DNA from: Cristatella mucedo
Lineage: Eukaryota; Bryozoa; Phylactolaemata; Cristatellidae
Direction of reading: 5' to 3'
Assembly: GCA_009760855.2 (NCBI GenBank)
Contig: WPIO01000073.1
Span: 1,167,501-1,229,500, forward strand
Length of the DNA stretch: 62,000 nt
Of the stretch, positions 24,765 through 62,000 are shown piece by piece. Under the pieces are notes generated by a model. It saw only the letters and a list, made by a program, of their open reading frames with translations, made no database searches and was not told where the DNA came from. Each line of letters begins with the position of its first letter. The first letter of the stretch is position 1. Position numbers and translations under genes: made by a program.

Positions 24765-25330
24765 TCAGCGACTGACCAGATTCAGGGCAAGCTTCCAGGG
24801 TTCGATCACGAAAATTGAGCCCATTTGTTTTAGAAATAGCTTAAGATTGATGGCTGATTTGGGACAACCGCTGGTGCCTTCTTCGGGCGCCCCGCAGAGC
24901 GTATCTGCACGCCTGGAGCAGACTTCCACGCTGATGCCCCTTTTCCCGCCACGAGTCTGAGCCATATCGGATGCCGCCGCCAAAGGTGCACCAATATCGT
25001 CAGGACCTTCATCCTCACTATCAGCGATACTCTCCGGGCGAGCACTGGTGCCACGATTCCAGACCTCCTGCATAATCTTTTCAGACCAGCGGGTGGCAAC
25101 GAAGTTCCCGGGAAATGCTTCCAAGAACTTGCACACCAGTTCCATTGCGTTTTTAAGAACATCATTGCTAACATCTTTTATGTCGTCATTATAGCCAACC
25201 ATAGCGTACATCCTTTCATTGAGCTCCTGCGAACACGCAGTTCTTCAGATTGCTTCGACATGATTCTGACGGTGCTGCTCCTGAATAAGGTCAACGGCGT
25301 TTTTGACTTCGAAACGCAGCTATCCGCAAA
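24765..25330 (-). pseudogene. Unidentified ORF, possible transposon-encoded protein
   Basis: A 148-codon open frame (25211 to 24765) starts MYAMVGYNDDIKDVSNDVLK. It includes an FLEAFPGNFVATRWSEKIMQ segment and an acidic SEDEGPDD stretch. The same frame extends upstream (FEVKNAVDLIQEQHRQNH) with one stop between. Residue composition looks like real protein in the first 90 codons. I do not recognise the family. It ends about 700 bp upstream of gene 2 exon 1, on the other strand. Confidence 0.35.
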
Positions 25331-25445
25331 ATAAATAATCAATTGCGATTCTACTTGCCGAAATTCGGTAACCCGGATTACCGCGATCGGGCTCAGAAGC
25401 CGCACGGCTCGAGCTCACGAACGGTCGTAGAGGTGAGCACTTAAC

Positions 25446-25506
25446 ATATATATATATAAATAAATAAATAAATAAATATATATACGTATATATGTATATA
25501 CATATT
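25446..25506. repeat. TA/TAAA microsatellite
   Basis: tatata, then taaa units, then tatata. Confidence 0.85.
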
Positions 25507-25911
25507 GAAGACAGCCCGTGGCGTCCCTTTAACTCTCCTCCGCTCGCCCCCTACCCTCTGTTCCCATCGAACCCTCAGCTTCGTTCCGTAGGCCCCCCTC
25601 CGCGCGCCTCCCGCCCCCACACACGCTGTTGAACATACAAGTGTATCTATCCTTCGTTGGGGTCACGTGTCATGATCTATGGATGGTCACGAGGCAGGCG
25701 CTCATAAGGTGTGGTTCTCAGCTTTGATTTGATATCCTTGGCATGCCGATAAAAAAACTAATAGAATATTAATTTGAGAAGTTTTTCGCATCTATAGTAT
25801 GAAAGCATGATTGAAAGAACGCCAATGTATTAGCTTAAGAGGTCATGTGGAGGTCAAACTAGCGTAAGCCGAGAAGCTGAATTGAGTGCCGAGTGTCGTT
25901 CCAGGACAACG

Positions 25912-45367
<19,456 letters not shown>

Positions 45368-45690
45368 TCACCAACTGGTCAAACTTCAGCAAGCCGGGAG
45401 TCAGGCTGGACCTAGTTGATAGCTTTCAAAATGGAGTACGTCTGAGGGGTGCACTGCCGTCGTCAATGAGCCTATGTAAATTCTAATCTGAATAGTTAAT
45501 GCCTTTTCTTTGTCGCCTAAGTGTTACATCTACTTGCCATTGATTGTCTTCAGATTACTGTCTCGTGCTAGTAGCAGGTGCTGTGTGTGTGATGCCAAAA
45601 AGCTTTTTGGCTAAGCTCTAGCAGAGACTTCATTGCTCCGGTGCCAGCTATATGTAATACCCAATAAACGATTGAATTCTTAACGAAGTC
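45368..45690 (+). promoter_or_regulatory. 3' UTR and polyadenylation signal of gene 2
   Basis: Non-coding sequence after the TGA at 45365-45367. A canonical AATAAA lies at 45663-45668, followed within about 30 nt by a U-rich stretch (cttgtttttat), the usual arrangement of a cleavage site. Confidence 0.7.
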
Positions 45691-46029
45691 TTGTTTTTAT
45701 CCCCAAACCGTCGTGTCCGAATGCCTTATCACGACAGCTGCAGGAAATATAATTTGGCTGTTCTGGTAGCCAGGCTGCTCATGTCACAAGCATAAATATA
45801 GTCCTTTCAGGCAGTTTCACCTCCCTGTGAATGTGTACTGCCAAGAGCCAACTCCTGTATCCTCACTGAATTGCACCAACTCATACACAACTTAAACCAT
45901 GCTGTCAGTATCTTATACTCGTGTGCAATTCGAGGAGAAAGCAAGGTCAAGTTGTAGGGGTTTGCTTCTGTGCAGTGTTACTTAACCACATACTCGTTCA
46001 TCAAAGTTATCATTTGAAAGAACAAAAAA

Positions 46030-46172
46030 TATATATAACCCATATGTATAGCGCCCCAAAGACAACTCAATCTCAATTCAGGCACTTCATTTATGCCACG
46101 GGGCTCGAGCCCACGACCTCAGCCAGACCTTGGTCAGGGCGAGCACATTAACCGCTAGACCAAACCAGCTCA
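46030..46172 (-). repeat. SINE family B
   Basis: Minus-oriented: tail side tatgtatagcgccccaaaga, B-box side ggggctcgagcccacgacct, head gaccttggtcagggcgagca. Confidence 0.75.
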
Positions 46173-46569
46173 GCAAGAAATACAAACTAACCTAGTGCCA
46201 TTCAAAAAGCTTAACATAAATTTCCCGGCGTTTGTCTTCAAAAATACATGCAAACTTTCTGGAAGGCTGCATGCTTTTACCATCCCCACAAACATCAACC
46301 TTTTTGCTGCATTTTGTGAGAAATGAACGGGTGCTGGACGCTGGCGGCAAGTGCATTCTGCAGTTGCTGTGAGTTTTTGGGTCGCCTCGAGTAAGAGTAC
46401 TGGTGGCATACAGCAAGGGTTCTGTACGATGTAGAAGCCATTAACACCACCTCACTGATGGTATGAGATTGGTTGTGATCATAGCTGGTCTTGAATATAG
46501 CCGAATAATTTATCCCAGTTGTTCTACTGGCTGGCAAATACCTAGTGATCATCAAGACAGGACGCCTTA

Positions 46570-46815
46570 GTAACAAGGTTTTGACAGACCTCGGCTGCTG
46601 GCGTGTTCAAACCTCATAGGTTGTCCTATCTCTTGCACCTACATCGATGCTCAGCACAAGGCTCTGCAGCTTTCTCCGAATCCAGGTGTACTGCCCAAAT
46701 AAACTTTTGTTATCATAATTGCACATTGGGCATCAAGCTACAGCCATTACACCTGCTACAGTTGGCGACCTGACAGCCCATTGGCTGCTGTGACAATGCC
46801 ACCGCCGGTGCAGGC
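46570..46815 (+). mobile_element. Possible LTR-retrotransposon remnant (LTR end and primer site)
   Basis: An AATAAA-containing segment (46698) is followed by ctgctaca and gttggcgacctgacagcc, resembling an LTR 3' end plus a TGGCGACC-type primer-binding site as in Gypsy elements. ATGCCACCGCCGG, like a gag start, follows at 46795. No protein-coding part survives. Pattern-based guess. Confidence 0.3.
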
Positions 46816-47717
46816 AAGTAGCTGAGCCCCTTCGTGCCGTCTAGCCGATGAGTACATGAAGCTACAAGTACATCAAGCTTACAGGCAAAGTGGACAACGA
46901 GAACGAAAACTGAATCTGCGGGCTGTACAGCATGCACACAGGCCATTTAGTAAAACTCCGAAACCTAGATGTGCACCTTTTCCAGCTCCACTAGCTCCAT
47001 TACCTTACGCAATGTTTCGGCCATCAGGGGCTGTGTATACAGATCAACGACAGTACTGGTAACTGAAATATTGATGAGAGACAACTTACATTCCCCTCCT
47101 TTTCCACTTAATGCTGAGCCTAAGAAAATGGCCACTGACTCAGTACTTGCAACAATACTATGTACAGCATAAGCTTCTGTAGGTTGCTTTTTATGCATCT
47201 CCCACCTACGATGTATTGCACTACACCTATAATTATACGTTAGTGATTTGACAGTGCATGCCTATGCTCGTACGTCCTTGTATTTCGAACAAGCCAAGAA
47301 GAAAAAATTCCGGAAACAGGAAGCCATGAGTTCCCAACCCTCGGCTGTAACGCCTAGCCACCCCAAGCTCAAAGCAGCTCAGCAGTACTTCACCCCGTGA
47401 GGCCTCACTCAGCTCGGACTTCTCTTATCTTAGGTGTACAATTGCAATACAAGGAAAACAAGATGCTGGCTGAGTAATACTAGCTGAGTAATGCTGGGCC
47501 GAGCAGTGACGGTTTGCCGACTTCAGTTCGCTATGTATACAAGTAGACCACGTGACACGACAAACTGGAACACGTATCATGACTGTTGCATTCAACAAAA
47601 CAGGGCGGTACATTTCCGACTCGCCAAAGCAGTGACGCTCGCAAGCTCGTGTGACCAGTGCCGTTACGAAGGCTAATGTTGCTGTGTCGTGACGTTGAGT
47701 CACGTGACGTTGCCTGC
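46816..47717. other. Convergent 3' spacer between gene 2 and NDUFV1
   Basis: Probably includes the NDUFV1 3' UTR (minus). No canonical AATAAA on the minus strand was seen here; a CATAAA variant lies near 47191. Confidence 0.35.
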
Positions 47718-61426
<13,709 letters not shown>

Positions 61427-62000
61427 GTCAGTTGTCCACAGTTATAGGTACCTTACATAACTTCTGTTTATGCAAGCTATCGGTGTAACAAACTCTGACT
61501 CCGCAATTTCATTTAGGGAATATAAAAGTAATGATTCCTAATATTTCAGACACATAATAATGTGTAAAATTCCACAGGGTCGTCGACTAAAGCGCTTGCT
61601 ACCACCGCTCACGGTTCGCCTGCCGCCGGCAGCCTCTGCCACTCGCAAGCGGCCCTCGGCCCGTTCTCAGGCTCGACTGGGCTTGGGAAACGATAGCTGG
61701 AGAAGCGCCCGTAACGGCTTCGGCACCATCCAGCTCTGATCTTTGCCCTTTTCTGTCAGTGAGAGTTGCGTCTGGCGGTCGCAACTGCTTTGAGCACTGA
61801 AGCCGCCTTACCTAAGACGCTACTCGAGCTTATAATACTAACAATAGTAATAACAGGTCGCTTGTAGAGCGCCCTAAGAGAATCTTAATCTCCATCCAGG
61901 CGCTTTACATCTCGCTACTGGAGGATCAATACCCTTAGTTTCTTGTGGCAAGCACGGTGTCAAACACGATGCACACGCAAACGACTATTACGCTTAGGCT
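61427..62000 (-). promoter_or_regulatory. Upstream flank of NDUFV1
   Basis: Contains the presumed core promoter of NDUFV1. A GC-rich patch lies at about 61570-61800, and no TATA box is evident near 61450. From about 61835 a LINE 3' tail (minus orientation) begins. No other gene recognised. Confidence 0.4.
61835..62000 (-). mobile_element. LINE family C 3' end
   Basis: aatagtaataacaggtcgct, then gagcgccctaagagaatctt and atctccatccaggcgcttta, like 48680-48760. Runs off the window. Confidence 0.55.

Overview
The window looks like a stretch of a mid-sized, repeat-rich animal genome. The genes are split by introns of about 0.1 to 6 kb with GT-AG (one GC-AG) boundaries. The spaces between exons are filled with truncated non-LTR retrotransposons, tRNA-derived SINEs, a dead Tc1/mariner copy and long (TA)n runs. 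The two protein families recognised, PTTG1IP-like and NDUFV1, are metazoan nuclear genes. I cannot place the species. The LINE/SINE landscape does not look mammalian, and an invertebrate or early-branching chordate is only a guess.

Layout. 1-12.8 kb: LINE relics and a GC-rich block (about 0.88-2.24 kb) that could be the promoter and first exon of the first gene. 12.8-16.8 kb (+): two exons of a PTTG1IP-like paralog, one PSI-type cysteine exon and one transmembrane exon; its first and last exons are uncertain. 16.8-25.8 kb: no recognised gene, with TA microsatellites, LINE pieces, a second GC-rich block and an unidentified ORF. 25.9-45.4 kb (+): a complete six-exon PTTG1IP-like gene (signal peptide, PSI domain, one membrane helix, charged coiled coil, C-terminal YQRF) with a polyadenylation signal. 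45.7-47.7 kb: the gap between convergent 3' ends, with a possible LTR remnant. 47.7-61.4 kb (-): a complete eleven-exon NDUFV1 gene, the FMN/NADH-binding 51-kDa subunit of mitochondrial complex I. The end of the window is its upstream flank.

How the genes relate. The PSI exons of the two PTTG1IP-like genes are both 168 nt, both bounded by phase-1 introns and share cysteine spacing. They are therefore best read as a tandem duplication whose cytoplasmic tails diverged: gene 2 keeps the coiled coil and Tyr-based motif of vertebrate PTTG1IP, gene 1 does not visibly do so. NDUFV1 is convergent with this pair and functionally unrelated. All LINE copies seen are truncated or mutated. I see no prokaryote-type system, CRISPR array or defence island. 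The most novel structures are the paralog pair, a foldback element of about 335 bp in the last NDUFV1 intron, and a SINE whose 3' end matches the local LINE tail.
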